A DNA stretch of 64,000 nt. It comes from Nodularia sp. NIES-3585. Lineage in GTDB: Bacteria > Cyanobacteriota > Cyanobacteriia > Cyanobacteriales > Nostocaceae. This document shows positions 15,579-24,473 of this stretch, one piece after another (position 1 is the first letter of the stretch; each line of letters opens with the position of its first letter). Below the pieces are notes generated by a model, which ran no database searches, was not told the DNA's origin, and worked only from the letters and a program-made list of their open reading frames with translations. The position numbers and the translations under genes are program-made. Where the stretch lies: the NCBI RefSeq assembly GCF_002218065.1, contig NZ_BDUB01000001.1:5055118-5119117 (forward strand), given 5' to 3'.

Positions 15579-18170
15579 ATGTCAGTCCATGAAAGTAGTT
15601 TTGGGGAGAAGGCAGATTTAATTATTGGTATTAGCAACCAAGAAAATCACTATTTGCAACCAAATTCTACTCCTGTAGGTAATTTGGCTAGAAGAAAAGG
15701 AACCATTTCGAGCTTTCTTGCTCCCTTGACTCAGGACACTTTTAAACAAGTTGTTACAGACGTTGAGCAAAAATTGCAGATTGTGCATCAAACCCTATCA
15801 ATGTTAGATTCTCAAGGGTTTGAAACGATTCTCCAAGAAATGTTGCATTCGATTACCTTCAAAACAGGAGAGTTACTAGGAGCAGACAGGACAACAATAT
15901 TCTTATTAGATGAAGATAAACAAGAACTTTGGTCAACTTTAGCTGAGGGGGAAAGAGAAGGAGTAGCTTCTCTAGAGATTCGGATTCCAGCAGATAAAGG
16001 GATTGCAGGCGAAGTCGCTACGTTCAAGAAAGTTATAAATATTCCTTTCGATTTTTATCAAGATCCGCGTTCTGTATTTGCTCAAGAACAAGAAAAAAGA
16101 ACCGGCTATCGTACTTATACAATGCTAGCGTTGCCACTATTGAATGAAGATGGAAAATTAGTGGCCGTGGTGCAATTGCTCAATAAATTAAAATCGTCAA
16201 ATAATGCCAATGATCCGCTCTGTGAGCGGGTGGATACTGAAGGTTTTAGCAAGGCTGACGAACAATTATTTCAAGAATTTGCTCCTTCAATTCGATTGAT
16301 TTTAGAGTCGTCGCGTTCGTTTTATATGGCGACTCAAAAACAAAGAGCCTTAGCGGCGTTGATGAAAGCGATCAAGTCTCTGAGTCAAAGCAGTCTTGAC
16401 TTAGAAGATACCCTGAACCGGGTGATGGAAGAGGCGAAGGAACTGATGAATGCTGATCGCAGTACTCTATGGCTGATAGATCGCGATCGCCATGAATTAT
16501 GGACTAAGATTACCCAGGATGATGGTTCTACTAGGGAGTTACGAGTACCAATAGGTAAAGGTTTTGCGGGTATCGTCGCTGCATCTGGACAAAAGCTGAA
16601 TATTCCCTTTGACTTATATGAGGATGCTGACTCAGCTACCGCTAAACAAATGGATCAGCAAAATGGCTATCGTACCTGTAGTTTACTGTGTATGCCAGTA
16701 TTTAACGCTGATCAGGAATTGATTGGGGTGACTCAATTAGTCAATAAAAAGAAATCAGGGGATTTTCCGCCATACAATCCGGCTATTTGGCCCAAAGCGC
16801 CTGAATGCTTCCAAGCTAGCTTTGACCGCAACGATGAAGAGTTTATGGAAGCTTTTAATATTCAAGCGGGTGTGGCGCTGCAAAATGCTCAGTTGTTCGC
16901 CACCGTCAAGCAACAAGAACAAATGCAACGGGATATTTTGCGTAGTCTTTCCAACGGTGTGATTTCTACAGATAAAACCGGGATAATTATCACTGCTAAT
17001 GAAAGTGCCAAACACTTATTAGGATTAGAACCCGAAGACCGTTTAGAAGGCCAATTAATTACTGAAGCGATCGCAATTAAAGAAGGTGACTTTATTAAGT
17101 GGTATCAAGATGCTTTACAAACCAATGATTTAAATGTTTCACAGCAATATTACCCTGATCAGACACTCGTGAGTGGTGGAGTAGAACTGCACAGTATTAA
17201 TTTGTCCATCAACACCATTGCTGATGCTACTGATCAAGAGCAAGTGCGGGGGGCGCTGGTGGTGATGGAAGATATCAGTGATGAAAAGCGCCTCAAGAGT
17301 ACTATGTACCGCTATATGACTCAGGAATTAGCCGAAGAATTGCTGAAATTGGATGATGCTAAACTAGGAGGCGATCGCAAAGAAGTTTCAATTTTATTTT
17401 CCGATATTCGCGGTTACACCACTTTGACAGAAAATTTGGAAGCTGAAGAAGTGGTGAATATGCTCAACGACTATTTTGAATCAATGGTAGAAGCGGTATT
17501 TAAGCATAAAGGCACTCTGGATAAATATATCGGAGATGCCATCATGGCTGTATTTGGTTCCCCTCTACCTTTGGAAAACCACGCCTGGATGGCTGTGCAA
17601 ACATCCGTAGAAATGCGCCATCGCTTGCTGGAATTTAATCAACGTCGCCATGCTGCTGGTAAGCCCAGAATTAAAATTGGCATTGGTATCAATTCGGATA
17701 CTGTGATTAGTGGCAATATCGGCTCTAGTAAACGGATGGAATTTACTGCAATTGGTGATGGCGTTAATCTTGGTTCCCGATTAGAAAGCATTACTAAACA
17801 GTACGGTTGTGACATTATTCTCAGTGATAATACCTTCAAACCTTGCCAAGACTCTATTTGGGCGAGAGAATTAGACTACATTCGCGTTAAAGGCAGAAAT
17901 GAGCCAGTAGCTATATACGAATTGGTAGGTTTGCGTTCCGATCCCGTTAGTAGCGAACAATTACAACTAATTGAGTACTATCATAAAGGACGTGAGTATT
18001 ACCTCAATCGCCAATTTACCTATGCCAGAGCCGAGTTTGCCAAAGTTTTGGGAGTTGACAACCAAGATAAAGCCGCTATGTTGCATCTCTTACGTTGTCA
18101 GCACTGGTTGCAATCACCACCAACAGACTTTGAATGGGATCAGGGCGTTTGGACTTTTCAAGAGAAATAA
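15579..18170 (+). CDS. cyaB1: Class III adenylate cyclase, GAF-GAF-PAS-catalytic (CyaB1 type)
   Basis: An 863-residue soluble cyclase making cAMP from ATP. Two GAF domains (about 70-230 and 255-450) are followed by a PAS domain (about 455-570) and the cyclase domain (about 595-770), with a helical C-terminal tail. Metal ligands are seen in FSDIRGYT and YIGDAIM. The purine-specifying residues are Lys649 and Thr723. They match the Lys/Thr pair of Anabaena CyaB1, as I recall it, and indicate ATP rather than GTP. The transition-state Asn and Arg are in GVNLGSRLE. In CyaB1 the GAF tandem binds cAMP and activates the enzyme. Length and domain order agree closely with that protein. Confidence 0.92.
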   Translation: MSVHESSFGEKADLIIGISNQENHYLQPNSTPVGNLARRKGTISSFLAPLTQDTFKQVVTDVEQKLQIVHQTLSMLDSQGFETILQEMLHSITFKTGELLGADRTTIFLLDEDKQELWSTLAEGEREGVASLEIRIPADKGIAGEVATFKKVINIPFDFYQDPRSVFAQEQEKRTGYRTYTMLALPLLNEDGKLVAVVQLLNKLKSSNNANDPLCERVDTEGFSKADEQLFQEFAPSIRLILESSRSFYMATQKQRALAALMKAIKSLSQSSLDLEDTLNRVMEEAKELMNADRSTLWLIDRDRHELWTKITQDDGSTRELRVPIGKGFAGIVAASGQKLNIPFDLYEDADSATAKQMDQQNGYRTCSLLCMPVFNADQELIGVTQLVNKKKSGDFPPYNPAIWPKAPECFQASFDRNDEEFMEAFNIQAGVALQNAQLFATVKQQEQMQRDILRSLSNGVISTDKTGIIITANESAKHLLGLEPEDRLEGQLITEAIAIKEGDFIKWYQDALQTNDLNVSQQYYPDQTLVSGGVELHSINLSINTIADATDQEQVRGALVVMEDISDEKRLKSTMYRYMTQELAEELLKLDDAKLGGDRKEVSILFSDIRGYTTLTENLEAEEVVNMLNDYFESMVEAVFKHKGTLDKYIGDAIMAVFGSPLPLENHAWMAVQTSVEMRHRLLEFNQRRHAAGKPRIKIGIGINSDTVISGNIGSSKRMEFTAIGDGVNLGSRLESITKQYGCDIILSDNTFKPCQDSIWARELDYIRVKGRNEPVAIYELVGLRSDPVSSEQLQLIEYYHKGREYYLNRQFTYARAEFAKVLGVDNQDKAAMLHLLRCQHWLQSPPTDFEWDQGVWTFQEK

Positions 18171-18495
18171 CCACAAAAAAATAGCCCTCACAGAATTTAT
18201 CACTCCTGCGGACACACCTAAACAAACCTGAAATTTTGCGTTCTTTTGTTGGTGTACTTGGCACGCCAGCCTTTCCTACAAGTCAGATAACCAGCGCAGC
18301 TCACTGGCTCGTCTTGGCGGTGTGCGCTATGCGAACTGTTATTTTCAAATTTCTATAAATATTCACTATAACTCCTTCACTCTTTAATTGATTCCATCTT
18401 TAGTTGAATAGTAAATTCCACGTATTAGTTTACGATATGGAGCAAAAGTTGAATGCTTATCTTTTTTACTTGAAATAGAAGAGTGAATATTTACA
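18171..18495. other. Spacer between cyaB1 and the outer-membrane protein gene
   Basis: 325 bp without a gene. The middle part (18255-18335) is a GC-rich repeat fragment and the rest is AT-rich. No terminator with a clear U tract was found after cyaB1. Confidence 0.3.
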
Positions 18496-21276
18496 TTGAA
18501 CCCATCCAATATTAGTCAGTATTATATCAATCTAACATTAACTCTATTCTTGTCATTTAGTATTCTATTTCCAGTAAAATCCCAGGAAAAAATCTCACAA
18601 AATGTAGATTCCAACGAATTGCCCATATCTTCTAAAAATATTACAAGTAAAAAATTAGTCCCACAAATATCAGAAGATATATTTATTACACAAACACCAA
18701 CTCCAGATACAATTCAGATTTTTCCTAATTTTAACGAAATAGAGATTCCAGGAATACTCAATGCTCCAGAAATTCTCGAATCTGAGCCTAGAGACACCAA
18801 CGAAGAAAATACCGACCAACTATTACCAAGACAAACTCAAGAAACAATTATTTTAAATGCCATTACTAATAGTTCTAATAGATATCCTTGGATTGTTAAT
18901 CCCACAGACAATATAAAATTCTCATCTTCATTTAATCCCAATAATCATCAGAACTATACTGATTTCTCCATCAAATTTGCTGCTGAAGAACCGATAATTA
19001 ATAAATTTAACTTTGCTCATTTTCCTGAACAAGAACAACTCTACTGGGTATTACCTGATAATCGGGTTGTCATTGAAACTCAGGGATGGCAGAGTAGAAT
19101 ATCTTATCAGGGTCAATCAACGGAGATTGAAAGAAGACAAACAGTCAAGTTAACTCAAAGACTCTGGGGAAAGCAAGCAGTTTGGGCGATTCCTCAAACT
19201 TTTCAGGAACTCACAGGAGAAATTGATGTTCAAAAATTCTATATTCAATCTATTGCCGCAGAGGCTATTAATCCTGAAGGAAATGCTGCATCTGCAATTA
19301 TTATCAACAGTAATTTTTCTCAGGATAATTCCAATGAGAATTCGCTGACTCTACCTATTAATAATATTTTAAATTTATCTAATGCCTCCACTAACAGTTC
19401 CAGGGGTGGAGGAGCTTTATTTGAATATTTAGATATAGAAAATTCTCCCTTAATTTTACAAGCATTTCCTACTAATAATTTACAACCATTATTAGAAGAT
19501 GGTCTGTTTGTAGGGGCAAAACTTTCTCAAGACACTTTAGAAAGATTAGGTATTTCTTGGGGTAATCCTTTAAATGGGGAAAATTCTGATTTTCAACCGG
19601 CAATTACATCTTTACCAGGAATCAAAATTGGTCAGTTAGGCAAATTCGATAATTGGGATTTGTTGAATATATTGGTAAATCCCTTTATTAGTGAAAAGGA
19701 ACGCAAGTTATATTACCTGAATTCCTTATATTGGGTTTCTTTGGGTCAAAGAGAACCTCAACTTATTCGTAGCTCAGAGCAAACAGAAAGTTATAACTGG
19801 CATAAATTTGACTTTAGCCGTCCTCATAATCAGACTTTACTACAATACGATGCCGCAGAAAGCAAGGTAACTTATACTAATATTTTTAGCAATCCTGGTA
19901 TTTCTTTATCTTTATCCAGCAATCAAACAAGAATAGATAAATTACAAACTGCTAATTCTACTATAGGAATGTTAATGGGAGGATTTTTTAAATTAATTAA
20001 TCCTCAGATGTTATCACAAAGTTTAACGGAAGCAAAAGCCCGATTAGAGCGACAAGAGAATTTTGCACCGCTCAACTCGAAAGCAACGCCAGAAGAGAGA
20101 AGACAGATTAACGAACGACTTAACAGAACACTTTTATTGGGGAATCGTAGCAGTGCTTTAGAACAAATTTCTGGAACATTTACTTTTCCGAGTTTGATTA
20201 CACCTAATAGTTCTAATCTTTTTCAAATTCGTACTGGTAATCACAAACGGGGAATTCAGTTTATTAACGGAAATAGTATTTGGAATGCAGGTAATACATA
20301 CATTTCTCAAGTCCAACTTTCTAATAATCGTTTTGGCCCTTTATCATTTACGGGTGTACCCATTCCTGTAGACAAAACATCTGTTATTCCTAGTAATCGC
20401 TCATCGGCTGTACAGGTAAATTTGATTAGTCCTGATGGCCCACAATTTGTTCAAAACTTTAATTCAGTAGATATGATTGCCGTACCCATGAATGTGCGTT
20501 CGGTTGATATTGCCTTTGACCGTCTTGAACTGTCTCAATTAGGTCAAATTAATACCCAATTGCAAACTTTTAGTGGCTATTTATATTTACCTACTGTAGA
20601 AGCATTATGGGCAGGTTCTTTTGGTAAGTGGAATTACAGTATTAATTCCGGCATTTGGTTTAACTTAAATTCAGATTCGGCATTTCATATTGCCAACAAT
20701 AATTTAGGTGTACCAGAGCCAAATATGGGTGTCTATGCTCATGGTTTATTAAATTTTATCAATACCCATGTGGAAGTTGATGCAGAGGGGCGAACTTTGG
20801 CAATTACTAACCATATTCCAGCTTTACGTTTTTCTTGGAATAGTGCAGCTAATTCTCCAAATCCTGCTTATTTGAATTTGAGCTATTATTTTTCTCGTCA
20901 AGATAGGAATTTAAATTATTCACTCAATTCAGGAATTTTATTTATTGATAATCAACGTAATTTGCCAGAGTTAGGATTCTTTCAGGGGAAATTTGCCCTA
21001 AAAACAGGCTTAGAGTTTAGCACTTTTGTAGAAATAAGTGATAATTTTTTCTACTCACTTGAAAGCCTTAAACACCTTAATTCTTATTGGTCTTTTGGGG
21101 CTTATCTACAAAATTTTAGAACTACTGACCAAGGAATTAGGAATCGAGTATATGATTTATTTTACGGGGTCATCATGAAAAATAATCTTGCCGATAATGG
21201 AGGCTTTTGGGAATCTCGTCTAGGGATTAGTGGTAATGGTTTGGAAGTTCGTTTTGAAGGAGGTTGGCAATTTTAA
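18496..21276 (+). CDS. Predicted outer-membrane beta-barrel or surface protein
   Basis: 926 residues. The start is a TTG at 18496, because an in-frame TGA lies four codons upstream and the next in-frame Met is near residue 490. A hydrophobic signal peptide covers about residues 10-28, ending VKSQ. The protein is Asn/Ser-rich and beta-strand-like throughout. It ends in RFEGGWQF, and the terminal Phe with alternating hydrophobic residues is the usual outer-membrane barrel signature. Low-complexity linkers rich in Asn are present near 270-300. I do not recognise a named family. Export of a substrate or a structural surface role are both possible. Confidence 0.65.
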   Translation: MNPSNISQYYINLTLTLFLSFSILFPVKSQEKISQNVDSNELPISSKNITSKKLVPQISEDIFITQTPTPDTIQIFPNFNEIEIPGILNAPEILESEPRDTNEENTDQLLPRQTQETIILNAITNSSNRYPWIVNPTDNIKFSSSFNPNNHQNYTDFSIKFAAEEPIINKFNFAHFPEQEQLYWVLPDNRVVIETQGWQSRISYQGQSTEIERRQTVKLTQRLWGKQAVWAIPQTFQELTGEIDVQKFYIQSIAAEAINPEGNAASAIIINSNFSQDNSNENSLTLPINNILNLSNASTNSSRGGGALFEYLDIENSPLILQAFPTNNLQPLLEDGLFVGAKLSQDTLERLGISWGNPLNGENSDFQPAITSLPGIKIGQLGKFDNWDLLNILVNPFISEKERKLYYLNSLYWVSLGQREPQLIRSSEQTESYNWHKFDFSRPHNQTLLQYDAAESKVTYTNIFSNPGISLSLSSNQTRIDKLQTANSTIGMLMGGFFKLINPQMLSQSLTEAKARLERQENFAPLNSKATPEERRQINERLNRTLLLGNRSSALEQISGTFTFPSLITPNSSNLFQIRTGNHKRGIQFINGNSIWNAGNTYISQVQLSNNRFGPLSFTGVPIPVDKTSVIPSNRSSAVQVNLISPDGPQFVQNFNSVDMIAVPMNVRSVDIAFDRLELSQLGQINTQLQTFSGYLYLPTVEALWAGSFGKWNYSINSGIWFNLNSDSAFHIANNNLGVPEPNMGVYAHGLLNFINTHVEVDAEGRTLAITNHIPALRFSWNSAANSPNPAYLNLSYYFSRQDRNLNYSLNSGILFIDNQRNLPELGFFQGKFALKTGLEFSTFVEISDNFFYSLESLKHLNSYWSFGAYLQNFRTTDQGIRNRVYDLFYGVIMKNNLADNGGFWESRLGISGNGLEVRFEGGWQF

Positions 21277-21383
21277 GATATAGTAATCCGGTTTGATTTC
21301 TGTAGCTTAAGACATCAATTACTCATAAAACTCCGACATCAAAAGACTTTCAAGCCTGTTCCCTGCTGTCTAAAATAAGAAAT

Positions 21384-21410
21384 TAAAAAGGACACAATAA
21401 TTTAGTGTCC
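21384..21410 (-). terminator. Rho-independent-type terminator for the small secreted protein gene
   Basis: GGACAC and GTGTCC pair across a 9-nt loop, followed on the minus strand by TTTTT. It lies 85 bp after the stop of the minus-strand gene and between two convergent genes. Confidence 0.55.
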
Positions 21411-21494
21411 CGTCCCGATTAAATAATTTAATGACCTACTGAGGATGTTTATACTTAACTGGATGAGCTGTGAATAAATCTTGGCAGTATATAA

Positions 21495-21962
21495 CTAATC
21501 TAAACCATCTGAACCAACAGAAGCTCTCAAAATTGCGGTGTATTCATCTAGTGTGAGTGTACCGGATCTTAGTAAATCAATGACCGCACTTTGGATAGTA
21601 CTCGCTCTTCCAGGGAGTACTACTGTTGGGCCAGTCAAGAGTGTTATTGTTGGGGTGGTGGTTCTAGTAATGGGATCATGAAGTATAGTGCCTGTAACTG
21701 TATACACACCGCCACCTTCAATACCAAACAAATATGTCCCTTCAGGAGCAATTTTCTCGGCAGCAACAGTGGTGACATAACCACTAGGAGTAACAAATGT
21801 GATTGAACCTGTTAAACCACCTTGTTCTGCTGTCAGGGTAATCAAGTCTTCAAGTATTTGTGCTGATGCTGGGGCAGATGCAAAGGTTATGCAGCCAATC
21901 AAACCTGCCAAGGATAGACCAGCTTTCCAAAAAACTGAAACAGACCTGGAACGTAAGTTCAT
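21495..21962 (-). CDS. Small secreted protein of unknown function
   Basis: 155 residues with a clear signal peptide (SLAGLIGCITFASAPASAQ, cleavage near residue 35). The mature part is Thr/Gly-rich, with alternating hydrophobic residues suggesting a beta structure. It ends in a short helical segment (LTLDEYTAILRAS). No family is recognised. It is convergent with the barrel protein gene and has its own terminator. Confidence 0.6.
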   Translation of the reverse strand: MNLRSRSVSVFWKAGLSLAGLIGCITFASAPASAQILEDLITLTAEQGGLTGSITFVTPSGYVTTVAAEKIAPEGTYLFGIEGGGVYTVTGTILHDPITRTTTPTITLLTGPTVVLPGRASTIQSAVIDLLRSGTLTLDEYTAILRASVGSDGLD

Positions 21963-22408
21963 ATTAGGAAACCCTTTGTGATAAGAACTTGACCTTTGTT
22001 AGTTAGGGAGTTGTCTAGTGCAACTGGAAAGCGTCTGCTTGGTAATTTACTCAAATGATAGCTCTGAATCCACAACAGATATCGGTGAATAGATTGCAAC
22101 TTTGGTAGAGGCAATAGGAAGTAGTATCAATAATTGTCAGTATTGGTGGCAATATACTGCCAAAAATGGTTTACCTTTCCAAAAAAATCATCCCGGTTGA
22201 TTAATTACCGATGTTGGCATAGGTGTGGAATGTGGGGTTAAATATTCTCAAAAAAAGTTAATATTACTTATAGAAACATCAAAAAAGTTACAACAATTAT
22301 TACTTTTTGAAGTTATAAATCTATTTGTAAAATATCATTTATATCTGTTGTGAAAACTACTCTTTCAGTTAGACTCTAAAAATAGAACGCAAGCAATTAT
22401 TCTTTTTT
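21963..22408. other. Intergenic region, no gene seen
   Basis: 446 bp, AT-rich in the last 150 bp. It must contain divergent promoters for the secreted protein (minus) and the membrane protein (plus). No motif stands out. Confidence 0.3.
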
Positions 22409-22900
22409 ATGAATGCTATTTCGACAGTTGAATTCAAGCGGCCAAATTGGCAAACAGCGATCGTTTTCGCCTTGGGCTTTTGGTTGAGTGCTAGCCTAGT
22501 TTTAGATTGGGTAATTATGCCTAGCCTTTACCTTTCTGGCATGATGAGTCAAACAAGCTTTACTACAGCAGGCTATGCGATTTTCTGGAATTTTAATCGC
22601 ATGGAATTATTATCTGCGGCTGTAGTATTGACTGGTGTACTGGCTTTGAGCAAAACCAAATCTCGCTGGAATCCGAGCCTTATTGTTTTTGCAGTTGTGC
22701 TGCTTGCTATTACACTGCTGGATACCTATTTTTTCACTCCGCAAATGTGCGCTGTAGGAACTCATCTCAACTTATTTACCACAGCATCTGCAATTCCAAC
22801 ACAGATGAATTTATTACACAGTGGTTATTTTGTATTAGAAGCAGTCAAATTGTTGGCAGGTGGAACACTTTTAAACTGGTGCTGGCGAGAACAAGTTTAG
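22409..22900 (+). CDS. Four-helix membrane protein (DUF4149/TMEM205-like)
   Basis: 163 residues with predicted helices at about 17-40, 60-80, 88-110 and 135-157. The pattern LDWVIMP in helix 1, an Asn-Arg pair before helix 2 and FFTPQM after helix 3 recalls the DUF4149/TMEM205 group, whose role is not established. The short N-terminus is cytoplasmic-looking. It is convergent with the manganese exporter halves and separated from them by a bidirectional hairpin. Confidence 0.6.
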   Translation: MNAISTVEFKRPNWQTAIVFALGFWLSASLVLDWVIMPSLYLSGMMSQTSFTTAGYAIFWNFNRMELLSAAVVLTGVLALSKTKSRWNPSLIVFAVVLLAITLLDTYFFTPQMCAVGTHLNLFTTASAIPTQMNLLHSGYFVLEAVKLLAGGTLLNWCWREQV

Positions 22901-22930
22901 CTAGAATATGCCTAATCTTCAATTGCATCC

Positions 22931-22976
22931 AAAAACACAAAGAGGCTAAGTATATCTCAGCTTTTTTGTGTTTTTT
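22931..22976. terminator. Bidirectional terminator hairpin
   Basis: AAAAACACAAA and TTTTTTGTGTTTTT flank a paired GAGGCTAAG / CTCAGC region. The A-rich left arm and T-rich right arm allow termination on both strands. It lies exactly between the convergent genes ending at 22900 and 22981. Confidence 0.6.
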
Positions 22977-22980
22977 CAGA

Positions 22981-23274
22981 TTATTCAGCATCGGGTGATG
23001 CTTCACCGTTAAATAACAGCAAACGTGCAGCCAGGATAGCAAATCCTACAGCCGCGATCGCTTTTAATAAGCGCGTAGGTAAGAATTCTGCTACAGCACC
23101 CCCGGCTAATGCTCCCAAAAAGCTGGTTAGCAATAGTGCGCCAGCCGTGCCAAAAAATACTGCCCGCCGAGACTGAGAACGTCCTGAAAGTGCGATCGCG
23201 GCTAATTGGCTTTTGTCGCCTAATTCTGAGAGAAAAACTGTAATAAAGCTGAGTCCTAAAAGATGCCAATCCAT
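22981..23274 (-). CDS. UPF0016/GDT1 half-transporter, hemi manganese exchanger subunit
   Basis: 97 residues, one half of the usual six- or seven-helix UPF0016 cation exporter. The signature ELGDKS lies near residues 17-22 in the first helix, and two more helices follow. Full-length relatives (Mnx of Synechocystis) export Mn from the cytoplasm or into the thylakoid. In Anabaena two separate half proteins (Hmx1/Hmx2) work together. The other half is encoded 36 bp upstream on the same strand. Which half corresponds to Hmx1 or Hmx2 cannot be told here. Confidence 0.85.
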   Translation of the reverse strand: MDWHLLGLSFITVFLSELGDKSQLAAIALSGRSQSRRAVFFGTAGALLLTSFLGALAGGAVAEFLPTRLLKAIAAVGFAILAARLLLFNGEASPDAE

Positions 23275-23281
23275 ATGTTTG

Positions 23282-23309
23282 GGGGAGTGGGGAGTGGGGA
23301 GTGGGGAGT
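23282..23309. repeat. Heptanucleotide tandem repeat (GGGGAGT, four copies)
   Basis: Four perfect GGGGAGT units fill most of the 36-bp gap between the two UPF0016 half genes. Such short tandem repeats are widespread in heterocystous cyanobacteria. In this position it separates the two cistrons. Confidence 0.85.
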
Positions 23310-23310
23310 G

Positions 23311-23742
23311 TCAAGAAGTAAATATTACGTCCCAAAACAACATCAGGGAAATTAGCAATAACATCATCCCTGCTGATGTATTTACAGTTTTCGGACTGAG
23401 ACGATTGGCCATCCAACCACCTAAAAGCACGCCTAACAAGCTAGTGGTGATCAGCGCCGCCCCAGATCCGATAAACACTACCCACGGTGCATGAGATTCT
23501 GCACTCATTAATAAGGTGGATAGTTGAGTTTTATCTCCAATTTCTGCGAGAAATATGGTAATGAAAGTAGTACCGAAAATTGCCGCTACTGATTCCTGCT
23601 TTTTTTGACTATCGGTAACTACAGGCTGAAGTGGCTCAATGATTGCAGCCGTTAAGTTAGATTCGTTGCAGTCTTTTATTTCTGGTTGGTTTTCAGTCTC
23701 AGATGTGACCGAAGAAATTACAGGTACAGAGTCAAATTTCAC
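23311..23742 (-). CDS. UPF0016/GDT1 half-transporter, hemi manganese exchanger subunit with N-terminal extension
   Basis: 143 residues. The first 50 are polar and lack membrane segments. They are followed by the half-transporter with EIGDKT (about residues 67-72) and three helices. With the smaller half downstream it should form a heteromeric Mn2+ (or Ca2+/Mn2+) exporter. The start at 23742 gives the extension; an internal start would remove it, but no better start with a ribosome site was seen. It is the first gene of the pair. Confidence 0.85.
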   Translation of the reverse strand: MKFDSVPVISSVTSETENQPEIKDCNESNLTAAIIEPLQPVVTDSQKKQESVAAIFGTTFITIFLAEIGDKTQLSTLLMSAESHAPWVVFIGSGAALITTSLLGVLLGGWMANRLSPKTVNTSAGMMLLLISLMLFWDVIFTS

Positions 23743-23838
23743 AGGCAGTAGTTCTAATTACTAGGTTTCTTTCATATTGTTCTCATTTTCTCAGATTGTT
23801 GTCATAAATTGCAACCCTATTGCCCACAATGCCATAAA

Positions 23839-24189
23839 TTAAAAACCAATGGCTTTGTTAAAGCGGAGTATTTCCAAACTGCGATCGCCATAAACTCCCT
23901 CTATTTGCTCACGACAGCAGTCAATAGCAAAATCATCGAGTTCTTCTGGCTCAACTCCATACATATCTTGAAATGTCTCTGGTTCTACACGGCAGAAACG
24001 TGGGCGATTTGGGTAGATACTGCATTCTCGGCTGCTATGATCGAAATTAATGCACCATCCATCTTCGCCAACCATACTCAGGTATTGTGCCAATTCGGCT
24101 GGTGAGAGATACTCTTCTAAATCTGGACGTTCTGCGGGGTCAAGATTACAACAAGCCCCACATTGTTTAACACATTGCCAGTTTGCCAT
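23839..24189 (-). CDS. YkgJ-family cysteine-cluster protein
   Basis: 116 residues. Cysteines occur as CVKQCGACC near the start, then single Cys residues in WCINFD, ECSIYPNRPRFCR and DCC. This is the pattern of the putative zinc/iron-chelating YkgJ (CxxCxxCC) domain. The function in cyanobacteria is not settled; metal binding is the safe statement. It reads divergently from psb30, whose start lies 126 bp away. Confidence 0.8.
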   Translation of the reverse strand: MANWQCVKQCGACCNLDPAERPDLEEYLSPAELAQYLSMVGEDGWCINFDHSSRECSIYPNRPRFCRVEPETFQDMYGVEPEELDDFAIDCCREQIEGVYGDRSLEILRFNKAIGF

Positions 24190-24314
24190 TTTATTGCTTT
24201 TCCTATAATTTTGTTAAGTAAATTAAATCTAACAGCCCACAGCCAGATATGATTGATGGCGAGTTTTGCAACTGAGTTACTGTATTTTCAGAAATATAAG
24301 AGGACAAGGGAAAA

Positions 24315-24437
24315 ATGTTTGACACTTTAAGCAATCTTAATTGGGAAGTTATATTCCAGCTAGTTTCCGTGGGACTAATCATCATTGCTGGCCCAGTAGT
24401 AATATTTGTACTGGCGTTTCGCAACGGCAATATGTAA
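24315..24437 (+). CDS. psb30: Photosystem II reaction-centre protein Psb30 (Ycf12)
   Basis: 40 residues beginning MFDTLSNLNWEVIFQL and ending FVLAFRNGNM, with a single membrane helix between. The sequence matches Psb30/Ycf12, a small PSII core subunit near cytochrome b559 that stabilises the complex. The divergent promoter region is shared with the YkgJ-like gene. The window also encodes psbT and psbB far downstream. Confidence 0.93.
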   Translation: MFDTLSNLNWEVIFQLVSVGLIIIAGPVVIFVLAFRNGNM

Positions 24438-24473
24438 ACGGGTAGAGTGCTGAGTGCTGAGTAGATTGAAAAC

